Source: Oscillospiraceae bacterium (lineage in GTDB: Bacteria; Bacillota; Clostridia; Oscillospirales; Ruminococcaceae). From it: DNA of 49,108 nucleotides. Location of the stretch: contig SVMR01000013.1 in the NCBI GenBank assembly GCA_015067315.1, positions 1-49,108 of the forward strand, read 5' to 3'. The notes beneath the pieces were generated by a model. That model ran no database searches, had not been told where the DNA came from, and saw nothing but the letters and a program-made list of their open reading frames with translations. Shown here piece after piece: positions 23,401-32,137 of the stretch; position 1 is the stretch's first letter, and every line of letters begins with the position of its first letter. The translations under genes and the position numbers were made by a program.

Positions 23401-23429
23401 TTGACTTAATAAAAAATGCTTGTTATTAT
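23401..23429 (+). promoter_or_regulatory. Promoter of the carbamoyltransferase-fold gene
   Basis: TTGACT (23401-23406), 17-bp spacer, TATTAT (23424-23429). It is divergent from the DUF1538 operon. Confidence 0.75.
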
Positions 23430-23474
23430 TATTAGCGTAGATAATTATAATCCTTTTGCGGAGGTAAATATAAT

Positions 23475-24650
23475 ATGGACTATTGCGAAGCAATCAATAA
23501 ACTCCCCGGAAGCAACGAAAACGGACTTTACGGAAAAAACTGTCTTAAAACATGGGACATGACCGACGAAGAAATTATTTCCGTTGCAAGGGGAGCCTGC
23601 GCACTCAAGGCGCTTCGTGACAACAACATCTCCCCGAAGATTTTTGATTCCGGAATTGCGGTTTCCATGTTCACAAAAAAGGACAGCGGAATGGAACTTG
23701 CCTATGCTTCCGGCTGCGACCTTCTCGGTCTTACAATTATTGAAAAAGACAGAAAACTTGTCAACAGCAACATAAACGAAACGGCGGCAATGGCTTCCTA
23801 TATGGCGGACTCCATCGGAATCTGCGAAAGCGATTTTATTGAAAAAAGCTCCAGATACATAAAAAGAATTTCCGATTCCGTTGAGGAAAGCCAGAAAAAC
23901 GGCGTAATCAACGAAAAACCCTTCGTTCTCAACCTTGGAAGCGACGAAGACAGCCCAGTTCAGACCATTTCCGATTTGCAGTATATGGCAAGCCGCTTCG
24001 GCGGAATTGAAAACCTTAAAGGCAAAAAAATCGCAGTAACCTGGGCATATTCCCCGGACGGAACCCGTTCCCTTGCGGTTCCCCAAGGCTTGCTTTCCCT
24101 TGTGACCCGTTTCGGAATGAACGTTGTTTTTGCCGCTCCGGAAGGAATGGATCTTATGCCCGGCGCGATTGAAAAAGCGGAGCAGAATTCGAAGGATTCC
24201 GGCGGAAGCTTTAAAAAAGTTTCCACCATGGAAGAAGCTTTTGCCGATGCGGAAATCGTTGTTCCGGTAAACTGGGCGCCTTTCAGCTTCCTTGAAAAAA
24301 GAACCGAACTTTCCGCGGCAAATCTCGGAACATATATCGACCTTCTTGAACATGAACTCCGGGAAAACAACAAGGAATTCATCGATTGGGAAGTCACCGA
24401 GGCGATGATGGAAAAAACAAAGGACGGAAAAGCTCTTCTTCTCCACAGCCTTCCCGTTGACGTTACGGACATCACCTGCATCCGCGGAGAAATGACCGCC
24501 CAGGTTTACGGAGCGAACCTTACAAGCCTTCTTTCCGAAGCAGGGCTGCGTCCTTACGTAATTGCGGCGATGATTATTCTTGCAAAATCCGAAGACCCGA
24601 AAGCCGCATTCAAAACAATTGCGGAAAGAGCAATGAGAAGATATTTCTGA
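23475..24650 (+). CDS. YgeW-like knotted carbamoyltransferase-fold protein with altered catalytic motifs
   Basis: Protein of 391 aa that follows YgeW (a knotted carbamoyltransferase of unknown physiological substrate) along its length: LKTWDMTDEEI, ALKALRDNNISPKIFDSG, LKGKKIAVTWAYSP, VPQGLLSLVTRFGM and FKKVSTMEEAFADAEIVVP. The motifs that bind carbamoyl phosphate and do catalysis are changed: the STRTR position reads KKDSGME (about 68-74), the HPxQ motif reads SPVQ (about 160-163) and HCLP reads HSLP (334-337). Activity as a carbamoyltransferase is therefore doubtful. It has its own promoter and an SD (GGAGG); a sugar nucleotidyltransferase gene follows after 50 bp and may be cotranscribed. 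Confidence 0.8.
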   Translation: MDYCEAINKLPGSNENGLYGKNCLKTWDMTDEEIISVARGACALKALRDNNISPKIFDSGIAVSMFTKKDSGMELAYASGCDLLGLTIIEKDRKLVNSNINETAAMASYMADSIGICESDFIEKSSRYIKRISDSVEESQKNGVINEKPFVLNLGSDEDSPVQTISDLQYMASRFGGIENLKGKKIAVTWAYSPDGTRSLAVPQGLLSLVTRFGMNVVFAAPEGMDLMPGAIEKAEQNSKDSGGSFKKVSTMEEAFADAEIVVPVNWAPFSFLEKRTELSAANLGTYIDLLEHELRENNKEFIDWEVTEAMMEKTKDGKALLLHSLPVDVTDITCIRGEMTAQVYGANLTSLLSEAGLRPYVIAAMIILAKSEDPKAAFKTIAERAMRRYF

Positions 24651-24700
24651 TTTTTTCCGCATATAATTTCTTAAAAACAGAAAGAAGAACTCCTATTAAA

Positions 24701-25594
24701 ATGAAAAAAACTCTTGTAATCCTTGCCGCCGGAATCGGAAACAGATACGGCGGAGCAAAACAGATAACTCCCGTAGGTCCCTGCGGAGAAAGAATTATTG
24801 ATTTTTCGATTTACGATGCTTATAAAGCAGGTTTTGAAAAAGTCGTTTTCATAATCCGCAAAAGCCTTGAAGCGGATTTCCGCGAAGTTATCGGCGACCC
24901 GATTTCAAAATTCATGGAAGTCGATTACGTTTTCCAAAAAATCGATCCGGAATATGCGGAAAAGGGAAGAAACAAACCCTTTGGCACCGCCGAAGCCATT
25001 GCAATATGCCGCGGACACGTTGACGGACCTTTTGCGGTAATCAATGCGGACGATTATTACGGAATCCATTGTTTCGGACTTATCGGAAGCCTTCTTGATA
25101 AAATGGAAGGGGAAGGCGAATACTGCATGATCGGATACCATATCGAAAACACCGTCACCGATAAGGGATACGTTGCAAGGGGCGTTTGCAGAACCGAAAA
25201 CGGAATGCTTGTTGATATAAACGAACGCACCCATATTGAAAAGCGCGGAGAATGCGCCGAATATACCGAAGACGGCGAAAACTGGGTTCCGCTTCCTGCG
25301 GGAACTCCCGTTTCGATGAATTTCTGGGGATTCACTCCGGATGTTTTTGATTATCTCGATGAGGCGATGGAAGAATTCCGGAAGAACGAACTTCCGGAAA
25401 ACCCGCTTAAAGCGGAATGCTATCTTCCGAACGTAATCGGCGAAGCGCTTGAAGCCGGAAAAATCACCGTAAAAGTTCAGGAATGCCCGGACAAATGGTA
25501 CGGGGTAACTTATAAAGAAGATACTCCGGAGCTTGTTGCGGCGCTTAAAGAGCTTACCGACGAAGGAAAATATCCTTCCCCGATCTGGGGTTAA
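24701..25594 (+). CDS. Sugar-phosphate nucleotidyltransferase family protein
   Basis: Cytoplasmic enzyme of 297 aa with the NTP-transferase fold, which normally joins a nucleoside triphosphate to a sugar-1-phosphate. The N-terminal loop is LAAGIGNRYGGAKQ (the G-x-G-x-R...K signature, slightly altered), then FGTAEAIAICRGHVDGPFAVINADDYYG with the metal-binding Asp. A C-terminal part ends in a conserved PDKWYGVTYKED. The sugar and nucleotide cannot be told. The SD is weak (AAGAAGAA). It probably shares a transcript with the upstream YgeW-like gene and ends at a strong terminator. Confidence 0.82.
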   Translation: MKKTLVILAAGIGNRYGGAKQITPVGPCGERIIDFSIYDAYKAGFEKVVFIIRKSLEADFREVIGDPISKFMEVDYVFQKIDPEYAEKGRNKPFGTAEAIAICRGHVDGPFAVINADDYYGIHCFGLIGSLLDKMEGEGEYCMIGYHIENTVTDKGYVARGVCRTENGMLVDINERTHIEKRGECAEYTEDGENWVPLPAGTPVSMNFWGFTPDVFDYLDEAMEEFRKNELPENPLKAECYLPNVIGEALEAGKITVKVQECPDKWYGVTYKEDTPELVAALKELTDEGKYPSPIWG

Positions 25595-25600
25595 AACAAA

Positions 25601-25628
25601 AAAATCCGCCCGGAAGGGCGGATTTTTT
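25601..25628. terminator. Bidirectional terminator
   Basis: AAAATCCGCCC (25601-25611) pairs with GGGCGGATTTT (25616-25626) around GGAA, with T/A runs on both sides. It serves the convergent nucleotidyltransferase and yfcE genes. Confidence 0.85.
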
Positions 25629-26162
25629 TTATTTTATCTTATAGCTGTTTTTGATATTTCCGTCAAAATCTTTCCAAAGGAATTCGCCCTGCTCAAAGAG
25701 CAAATAGCCGTGATGGCTGTTTTCCTTCGGAATGGAAACGGAACCGGGGTTCATATATATTACGCCCTCTTTTTCTTCAAGCTTCGGGATATGGGTGTGT
25801 CCGGAAAGGACAAAAGTTCCGGGTTTTACCGCAGGAAAAGCTTTATGACCGTGAACGGCGAGCATCTCGGTTCCGTCGATGAAAAGGAGAGCCTGTTCGC
25901 TGAGCACCGGAAACCCGAGAACCATCTGGTCAACTTCCGTATCGCAGTTTCCCCGGACGCAGAGGATGTGTTCGCTGATGCCGTTGAGCATGGAAATAAC
26001 CTCTTTCGGAGCGTAATCCTTCGGCAAATCGTTGCGGGGACCGTGATAAAGAATATCTCCGAGCAGCAGGATTCTGTCTGCGTGCTCATTTTTGAAAGCT
26101 TCAAGAAGTTTTTTGCAGTAAAAAGCGCTTCCGTGGATGTCGGATGCTATCATGAGCTTCAT
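25629..26162 (-). CDS. yfcE: Metallophosphoesterase, YfcE family phosphodiesterase
   Basis: Small calcineurin-like phosphodiesterase of 177 aa binding two metals. Motifs in order: SDIHG (8-12), LLLGDILYHGPRN, VRGNCD, LAVHGH and LSGHTHIP. Length and motifs fit YfcE/MJ0936 proteins, whose natural substrate is not known. AAAGGAG precedes the ATG at 26162. It lies 122 bp behind a YigZ-family gene in the same direction, with a repeat-type hairpin between them. Confidence 0.9.
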   Translation of the reverse strand: MKLMIASDIHGSAFYCKKLLEAFKNEHADRILLLGDILYHGPRNDLPKDYAPKEVISMLNGISEHILCVRGNCDTEVDQMVLGFPVLSEQALLFIDGTEMLAVHGHKAFPAVKPGTFVLSGHTHIPKLEEKEGVIYMNPGSVSIPKENSHHGYLLFEQGEFLWKDFDGNIKNSYKIK

Positions 26163-26207
26163 AAGGTTCTCCTTTCGGGATTTTTACTGAAATCAGCCCT
26201 TCGGGAA

Positions 26208-26275
26208 TCCTTTTCGGAATCCCTCCGATATTTTGAGCGATGCTCAAAATATCGCCTCCCTTTGACAAGGAAGGC
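26208..26275. repeat. Isolated hairpin-repeat module
   Basis: Minus-orientation module with AATCCCTC at the start and CCTCCCTTTGACAAGGAAGG at the end. The inner stem here is CGATATTTTGAGC/GCTCAAAATATCG (26232-26260), a perfect 13-bp stem found in no other copy in the window. Confidence 0.75.
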
Positions 26276-26284
26276 TTTTGTTCC

Positions 26285-26905
26285 TCACATTTCGTTCCAA
26301 CCGCGGCCGATAACTTCGGTTTTCGCCTTTGCGGAGGTGAGTTCAACAATATCGTGCTCAAAAGCGGAAACGTCTTCGGTTCTAAGACGCACAACGATGC
26401 TCACGTCCGCTCCGAAATCGTTTTCCACCACAAAAATGCGGCGCTCGCTGATATAATGTTCGATTTTTCCGTAAAGGTTGTAATCGCAGGTGACCATTAT
26501 ATCCGCGCTTTCTGCGACGGTTTTTATTCCGCCGGCGGAAACGGCGATTTTTGCGCCTTCGGTATATGCCCTTACAAGACCGCCGACGCCCAGCAGAGTT
26601 CCGCCGAAATAGCGGGTTACAACGCAGCATACGTCAACAAGTTCGTTCCCGTTAAGAACGTTGAGAATCGGAACGCCGCCGGTTCCCTGGGGTTCCCCGT
26701 CGTCGGAAGCACGTTTTATCTGTCCGGCGCGGAGAGAATAGGCATAGACGTTATGGGTTGCGTCCCGGTGCTTCGCGCGGATTTCGTTGATGAACGCAAT
26801 GGCTTCGTCCTCCGTTTCAACCGGAGCGATATACCCGATGAAGCGGGATTTCTTTTCAACAAATTCGTCGCTTCCGCGTTTTTTAATTGTTTTGTATTCA
26901 GCCAA
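26285..26905 (-). CDS. YigZ/IMPACT family protein
   Basis: Cytoplasmic protein of about 206 aa. The N-terminal UPF0029/IMPACT domain is clear: KKSRFIGYIAPVE, THNVYAYSLRAG, SDDGEPQGTGGVPIL and CCVVTRYFGGTLLGVGGLVRAY. The C-terminal part is the DUF1949 domain. Function in bacteria is not established. The start is uncertain: TTG at 26905 is preceded by AAAGGAG at 11 nt, whereas the ATG at 26926 overlaps that SD. There is no separate promoter; read-through from rpmE past its terminator is possible. Confidence 0.82.
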   Translation of the reverse strand: MAEYKTIKKRGSDEFVEKKSRFIGYIAPVETEDEAIAFINEIRAKHRDATHNVYAYSLRAGQIKRASDDGEPQGTGGVPILNVLNGNELVDVCCVVTRYFGGTLLGVGGLVRAYTEGAKIAVSAGGIKTVAESADIMVTCDYNLYGKIEHYISERRIFVVENDFGADVSIVVRLRTEDVSAFEHDIVELTSAKAKTEVIGRGWNEM

Positions 26906-26937
26906 AAAAATTCCCGCTCCTTTCATAAAACGGATAG

Positions 26938-26964
26938 AAAAAAGCCCGGAATAATCCGGGCTTT
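26938..26964 (-). terminator. Terminator of rpmE
   Basis: AAAGCCCGGA (26941-26950) pairs with TCCGGGCTTT (26955-26964). A T run follows on the minus strand. Confidence 0.85.
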
Positions 26965-26978
26965 TTGGGTTTTTGGAA

Positions 26979-27179
26979 TTATTCCATACCGAAACGTTTT
27001 TTGAATCTGTCAACACGACCGCCGGTATCAACGAGTTTCTGACGACCAGTGTAGAAAGGATGGCATTTGGAGCAAACCTCTACGTGGATGTCTTCTTTGG
27101 TGGAACCGGTTTCCCAAGTTGCGCCGCAAGCGCAGGTAATGGTGGTGGGTTTGTAATTAGGATGAAGACCTTCTTTCAT
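26979..27179 (-). CDS. rpmE: 50S ribosomal protein L31 (zinc type)
   Basis: Ribosomal protein of 66 aa. It has the C+ form with four zinc ligands: CAC near residues 16-18 and [10 protein letters not shown] further on, followed by the basic end [19 protein letters not shown] is the SD. Promoter and terminator are both present, so it is transcribed as a single gene, possibly with partial read-through into the YigZ-family gene. Confidence 0.96.
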   Translation of the reverse strand: MKEGLHPNYKPTTITCACGATWETGSTKEDIHVEVCSKCHPFYTGRQKLVDTGGRVDRFKKRFGME

Positions 27180-27241
27180 CTATGTCACCTCTTTCTTTCC
27201 AGAGCTTATATTACAAGTCCTTTTTTTACATCAGTATTGTT

Positions 27242-27270
27242 ATCATATCACAATTGGACAAGGAATGCAA
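27242..27270 (-). promoter_or_regulatory. Promoter of rpmE
   Basis: Minus-strand TTGCAT (27265-27270), 17-bp spacer, TATGAT (27242-27247). Confidence 0.65.
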
Positions 27271-27312
27271 GAATTTTTTTCGGAAAATTTCTTCCAAATT
27301 AAAAATTTTTTA

Positions 27313-28974
27313 TTAAAAACCGAGCATTGCGGTAACTTCGGCTTTAATTGCTTCGCCTTCAGCCCTTGCGGATTCAAAATCCGCGGCTTTTACGGAATAA
27401 TAAATCTTGAGTTTCGGTTCGGTTCCGGAAGGACGGACAATGAAGCTTGAACCGCCTTCAAGGGTATATTCTATCATGTTTGCGTCGGGTTTGTAATCTT
27501 TTGCGTCAACAACAGCTTTTCCGCAAACGGATTTCGGAGCTTCCTCGCGGAGGTCGGACATGATTTTTGCAATGCGTTTTGCGCCGTCCGCGCCTTCGCA
27601 ATAGAAGTTATCCTGGAAGTCGTAATAATATCCGTATTTTGCCTGGATTTCAGCAAGAGCTTCGCCGAGGGTTTTTCCGCGGAGCTTCCAGAAGTTCGCT
27701 GCTTCGCAGATGAGAAGGGAAGCATCAACAGCGTCTTTGTCGCGGACATAGGTTCCGGAAAGATAGCCGCAGCTTTCTTCAAAACCGAAGATGAATCTTT
27801 CGGGCTGTTCGATTGCTTCGAGTTCGGCGATTACTTTTCCGATGAAGCGGAAACCGGTGAAAACGCTTCTCATTTCAATTCCGTGGCCCGCCGCAACGGC
27901 ATCCGCAAGTTTTGTTGAAACAAGGGAGCGGACAGCAACGGGATTTTCGGGCATGGTGCCGTTTTCTTCCCTTGCGGAAGCGATGAAATCAAGAAGAAGC
28001 GCGCCAACTTCGTTTCCGGAGAAAAGGCGGAAGCCGTCTTTTTCACGGGAAGCGATTCCAACGCGGTCTGCGTCCGGGTCGGTTGCAAGAACAAGGTCCG
28101 CGCCGGAAGCTTCAGCCTGTTTAAGAGCGAGGGAAAGCGCTTCGCGGAGTTCCGGGTTCGGGAAGGGGCAGGTGGGGAACGCGCCGTCGGGTTTTTCCTG
28201 TTCGCGGACCATTTCGATGTTGCCGAAGCCCGCAAGGGAAAGAGTGTTCACAACCGGAATCGCGCCGGTTCCGTTAAGGGGGGTATATACAACGTGGAGA
28301 TCGTTGAGGGAATGGTGTTCGCGGTCAACGCCTTCTTTGATAACTCTTGCATAGAAGCGGCGCCAGAAACTTTCGGGAAGGAGTTTGATGCTTCCTTCGG
28401 AAACAGCGGTTTCGTAATTGCAGGTTTTTGCGCCTTTGAGGACATCGGTTTTGTCGATTACCGCAAGGATCTCCTTTGCAACTTCGGGGGAAATCTGGCA
28501 GCCGTCGTTTCCGTAAACTTTATATCCGTTATATTTTGCGGGGTTATGGCTTGCGGTGATAACGATACCTGCGTCGCAGAATCTTTCGCGTACCGCATAG
28601 GAGAGCATGGGAGTGGGTGCGGGTGCATCATAAAGCCATACTTTGATTCCGTTTGCAACAAGAACGCAGGCAGCTTCCTTTGCGAATTTTTCGGAGTTGT
28701 GGCGGGTGTCATAAGCGATAGCTACGGAAGCACCTTCTTTATGTGCGTTGAGATATTCCGCAAGACCCTGGGTTGCCTGGCGGACTGTGTAGATGTTCAT
28801 TCTGTTGGTACCTGCACCGAGAATTCCGCGGAGACCGGCGGTTCCGAATTCAAGGCTGCGGTAAAAACGTTCGAAGATCTCTTCTTCGTTGCCTTCAACT
28901 ACGGAAAGGTCGGAAGCGAGTTCTTCGTCACGGACAAATTCTTTCCATTCAAGATATTTTTCGTTTTCAGTCAT
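27313..28974 (-). CDS. Phosphosugar mutase (phosphoglucomutase/phosphomannomutase)
   Basis: Interconverts hexose-1- and hexose-6-phosphates, likely glucose, giving glucose-1-phosphate for glycogen and sugar nucleotides. The 553-aa protein has all four signature loops: TASHNPAKYNGYK with the phosphoserine, DPDADR for magnesium, GFEESCGY for sugar binding and RPSGTEPK for phosphate binding. Length and the FGTAGLRG motif fit the PgcA type of Firmicutes. The SD TGGAGGC precedes the ATG. It lies 18 bp behind the FMN reductase gene and is probably in its operon. No GC-rich terminator follows. Confidence 0.93.
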   Translation of the reverse strand: MTENEKYLEWKEFVRDEELASDLSVVEGNEEEIFERFYRSLEFGTAGLRGILGAGTNRMNIYTVRQATQGLAEYLNAHKEGASVAIAYDTRHNSEKFAKEAACVLVANGIKVWLYDAPAPTPMLSYAVRERFCDAGIVITASHNPAKYNGYKVYGNDGCQISPEVAKEILAVIDKTDVLKGAKTCNYETAVSEGSIKLLPESFWRRFYARVIKEGVDREHHSLNDLHVVYTPLNGTGAIPVVNTLSLAGFGNIEMVREQEKPDGAFPTCPFPNPELREALSLALKQAEASGADLVLATDPDADRVGIASREKDGFRLFSGNEVGALLLDFIASAREENGTMPENPVAVRSLVSTKLADAVAAGHGIEMRSVFTGFRFIGKVIAELEAIEQPERFIFGFEESCGYLSGTYVRDKDAVDASLLICEAANFWKLRGKTLGEALAEIQAKYGYYYDFQDNFYCEGADGAKRIAKIMSDLREEAPKSVCGKAVVDAKDYKPDANMIEYTLEGGSSFIVRPSGTEPKLKIYYSVKAADFESARAEGEAIKAEVTAMLGF

Positions 28975-28992
28975 TGTTGTGCCTCCAGATAA

Positions 28993-29613
28993 TTATCGGA
29001 TGAAGTTTGTGATTTCTTTCTTTTCGGGTTCCGGAAGTTTTATTCCGGCTTTTTTGCCCGCTTCGATACATTTAAGGAAATATGCCATGTTTTTTCCGAG
29101 AACGCGCATGGTCTGGATTCCTTCCTTATCTTCCGGAACGTCGGAAGCGGAAGCTCCGTGGACCATGTTCCAGTAGTTGGAAGAGATTATCGGCATTTCC
29201 GCGATTGCGGGATATTTTATAAGCTGGTCATAAGCGGCGGTGGTGCCTCCTCTTCTTGCGGCGGTTATAACTGCGGCGGGTTTATGGCGCAGGGAACCGG
29301 AGGAAGAATAGAAAAGTCTGTCGAGGAAGGAAACGATTGCACCTGAAGCGCCGGCATAATGTACGGGCGTTCCGAAAACAAAACCGTCGGCGTTTTTTGC
29401 TCTTTCGGCAAATTCGTTAACGAGGTCGTTTTTTACGCATTTTCCGTTGCGGCTGCAGAATCCGCAGGCGAGACAGCCGGAAATTGCTTCTGTTCCGAGC
29501 CAGACGATTGAAGTTTCGATTCCTTCGTTATTAAGAGCGGTTTCAACTTCGCGCAGGGCGGTGAAGGTTGAACCGTTTTTATGGGGACTTCCGTTTACGA
29601 GCAGTACTTTCAT
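28993..29613 (-). CDS. Flavodoxin-fold NADPH-dependent FMN reductase family protein
   Basis: Flavin-binding oxidoreductase of 206 aa. The phosphate loop is VNGSPHKNGSTFTAL at the N-terminus, the isoalloxazine-contacting segment is FGTPVHYAGASGAIVSFLDR, and CLACGFCSRNGKCV contains four cysteines that resemble iron-sulfur flavoproteins (Isf type). The start at 29613 has AAAGGAG upstream, at 13 nt; the longer frame adds a non-family tail. The phosphosugar mutase follows in the same direction; no functional link is evident. Confidence 0.85.
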   Translation of the reverse strand: MKVLLVNGSPHKNGSTFTALREVETALNNEGIETSIVWLGTEAISGCLACGFCSRNGKCVKNDLVNEFAERAKNADGFVFGTPVHYAGASGAIVSFLDRLFYSSSGSLRHKPAAVITAARRGGTTAAYDQLIKYPAIAEMPIISSNYWNMVHGASASDVPEDKEGIQTMRVLGKNMAYFLKCIEAGKKAGIKLPEPEKKEITNFIR

Positions 29614-29750
29614 AAAGCTATCGGCACTCCTTTTTTGAACAAAATTATACATATTAATTATAGACCCAATCCCCGGTAAAAGCAACTTAAAAATAAAGCA
29701 TTTTTACCGAAAAAAAGGAAAATTGCGGCGGCTGTTTTTTCAATTTGCAC

Positions 29751-29780
29751 TTGTATTTACTGTGTTAAATGTTATATAAT
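29751..29780 (+). promoter_or_regulatory. Promoter of the long yifB-to-ricT series
   Basis: TTGTAT (29751-29756), 18-bp spacer, TATAAT (29775-29780), 44 bp before the yifB start. Confidence 0.6.
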
Positions 29781-29823
29781 AAATTGATTATATATATCTT
29801 TTTTTCGGAAAGGGGAAATAATA

Positions 29824-31353
29824 ATGTTCTGCACCTGCACAAGTATGGGTCTTATTGGAATAAACGCATATAAAGTTGCGGTTGAGGTTGACCTTTCCGA
29901 TTCTTTTCCGGGTTTTGATATAGTCGGTCTTCCGGACGTTGCGGTAAAGGAATCCCGCGACAGAGTCCGCACCGCGATTATCAACAGCGGTTTTGATTTC
30001 CCGATCGGGAAAATCGTTGTTAACCTTGCCCCAAGCGATATCAAAAAGGCGGGTTCCCTTTATGACCTTCCGATTCTTATAAGCATTCTTCGGGCGGACG
30101 GACAGATCGACTGCGACTGCCGGGGATGCGCCTTCATCGGCGAACTTTCCCTTGAAGGAACAATTAAACCGGTCACCGGAATTCTTCCGATGGTTCTTGA
30201 AGCGAAAAAACTTGGAATAGAAAAGATTTTTATTCCCGAAGGCAACGCGCCTGAAGGCAGGGTTGTTGAAGGAATTGAAGTATATGCCGTAGGTTCCGTT
30301 GCGGAAGTTGTTGCTTTCCTTCGGGGAGATGAGGTTATTGAACCTCTCCGGCCGACCGAAAACGGCGGAATCCATTCGGAAAATTATGAAGCGGATTTTG
30401 AGGACGTAAAAGGCCAGTATGAGGCAAAACGCGCACTTGAAATTGCCGCGGCGGGTTTCCATAATATTCTTCTTATAGGTCCTCCCGGAGCGGGAAAAAG
30501 TATGCTTGCAAAGCGCCTTCCCTCGATTCTTCCGGAAATGACTTTTGAAGAATCCATCGAAACCACAAAAATCCATTCGATCTGCGGAACTTTGCCGGAG
30601 GGAGCGGGACTTGTTAAAAAACGTCCTTTTCGCGCGCCGCATCATACCGTTTCTCCGGCGGGACTTACCGGAGGAGGTTCCGTTCCGCGCCCGGGCGAAA
30701 TTTCCCTTGCCCATAACGGAGTTCTTTTCCTTGATGAACTTCCGGAATATAACCGCACAGCAATGGAAGTTCTCCGCCAGCCTCTTGAGGACGGAACGGT
30801 CACCATTTCCAGAGCGGCGGGAAGACTTACCTATCCCTGTTCAATAATGCTTGTTGCGGCAATGAACTCATGTCCCTGCGGATATTACGGACACCCGACC
30901 AGAAAATGCACCTGTTCCCAAGGTTCCGTTTCCCGCTATCTTTCAAAAGTTTCCGGTCCGCTTCTTGACAGAATCGACCTTCACGTTGAAGTTATGCCCG
31001 TTGAATTTTCCGACCTCAACGACAGAACAAAGGCGGAACCTTCTTCCGCAATCCGCGAAAGAGTAAACGCCGCAAGAAAAATCCAGAACGAACGCTATGC
31101 CGGAACGGGAATTTCCTGCAACGCAATGCTCACCCCGGCGTTTTTGCACCAGTTCTGCGTTCTTACCGAAGGGGCGCAGAATATGCTCAAAACCGCTTTT
31201 GAAAGAATGGGTCTTTCCGCAAGGGCCTATGACAGAATCCTTAAAGTTGCAAGAACGATCGCCGACCTTGACGGAAGCGAAGATATAGACGTACAGCATA
31301 TTGCGGAAGCTTTGCAATACAGAAGCCTTGACAGAAAATATTGGGGGAACTGA
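29824..31353 (+). CDS. YifB/ComM family Mg-chelatase-like AAA+ ATPase
   Basis: ATPase of 509 aa. ComM, its best-studied relative, is a helicase promoting branch migration in natural transformation; the role here is inferred. Domains are an N-terminal ChlI/Lon-like domain (DLSDSFPGFDIVGLPDVAVKES), the AAA+ core with Walker A GPPGAGKS at about 219-226 and Walker B LFLDELPEY, and a C-terminal Mg-chelatase helical domain. SCPCGYYGHPTRKCTCS is the family's Cys cluster. GGGGAAA is the SD. It is the first gene of a series with tight spacing (the next gene follows after 3 bp). Confidence 0.93.
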   Translation: MFCTCTSMGLIGINAYKVAVEVDLSDSFPGFDIVGLPDVAVKESRDRVRTAIINSGFDFPIGKIVVNLAPSDIKKAGSLYDLPILISILRADGQIDCDCRGCAFIGELSLEGTIKPVTGILPMVLEAKKLGIEKIFIPEGNAPEGRVVEGIEVYAVGSVAEVVAFLRGDEVIEPLRPTENGGIHSENYEADFEDVKGQYEAKRALEIAAAGFHNILLIGPPGAGKSMLAKRLPSILPEMTFEESIETTKIHSICGTLPEGAGLVKKRPFRAPHHTVSPAGLTGGGSVPRPGEISLAHNGVLFLDELPEYNRTAMEVLRQPLEDGTVTISRAAGRLTYPCSIMLVAAMNSCPCGYYGHPTRKCTCSQGSVSRYLSKVSGPLLDRIDLHVEVMPVEFSDLNDRTKAEPSSAIRERVNAARKIQNERYAGTGISCNAMLTPAFLHQFCVLTEGAQNMLKTAFERMGLSARAYDRILKVARTIADLDGSEDIDVQHIAEALQYRSLDRKYWGN

Positions 31354-31356
31354 AAA

Positions 31357-32136
31357 ATGCTTGAAGAAATCATGAAAGCCGCCGGAATTGAAGTTTTCGG
31401 CGTTGCGGATTATAACGAAACCCTTCCGGGAACCGGTTTTAAGCAGAGAGAGCTTTTTGACGGGATCCAGTCTGTAATAGTCTGCCTCATCCCCTGGGAT
31501 ACAGGTATGAACGAAGGAAGAAATATGGCAAGATACGCCGTTGGAAGAAATTACCATGACGTTGCAGGGGAACATCTTTCCGTTGCGACGGAAATCCTTA
31601 AAAGAGCGTTTCCGGAGGAAACTTTTAAATTTTTCGTCGATTCTTCTCCCGTTGCGGAAGTAAGAGCGGCGGTTCTTGCGGGTCTTGGCGTTCGGGGAAA
31701 GAACAACCTTCTCATCAGCAAGGAATACGGAACAAGATGCGCCATCGGCGAAATCATCACCACAAGAAAATTCGCAAAATCCAAAAAATCCGTCGGAACC
31801 TGCTTCGACTGCGGAAAATGCATCCGCGAATGTCCCGCGGGCGCCCTTTCGGAAAAAGGATATGAACGCGAAAAATGCGTCGCATACATCAACCAGATGA
31901 AAAAGGAACTTACCCCGGAGGATGAGGCGCTTATCAAAAAAGTCGGCTTCATCTGCGGATGCGACTGCTGCACCGATTGCTGTCCCATGAACAGACACGC
32001 GGACGGCACCGGACTTAAAGAATTCAAGGAGAGCGCAAAACCGGTTTATACTCCCGGAATGGATCTTTCCGACCGTTCATACGGCTGGAAACCGGCGAAC
32101 GTTGAGCGCAACTATAAAATAATCACGGAGGATTAA
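31357..32136 (+). CDS. QueG-like double [4Fe-4S] protein (short form)
   Basis: Protein of 259 aa related to epoxyqueuosine reductase QueG, which makes queuosine in tRNA using cobalamin. It has DSSPVAEVRAAVLAGLGVRGKN and the first cluster site CFDCGKCIRECP, then CGCDCCTDCCPMN for the second. QueG is about 380 aa and ends with HEAT-like repeats; these are missing. Whether it still makes queuosine is not clear. It starts 3 bp after the yifB stop, with GGGGG as SD inside the yifB end. Confidence 0.75.
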   Translation: MLEEIMKAAGIEVFGVADYNETLPGTGFKQRELFDGIQSVIVCLIPWDTGMNEGRNMARYAVGRNYHDVAGEHLSVATEILKRAFPEETFKFFVDSSPVAEVRAAVLAGLGVRGKNNLLISKEYGTRCAIGEIITTRKFAKSKKSVGTCFDCGKCIRECPAGALSEKGYEREKCVAYINQMKKELTPEDEALIKKVGFICGCDCCTDCCPMNRHADGTGLKEFKESAKPVYTPGMDLSDRSYGWKPANVERNYKIITED

Positions 32137-32137
32137 A

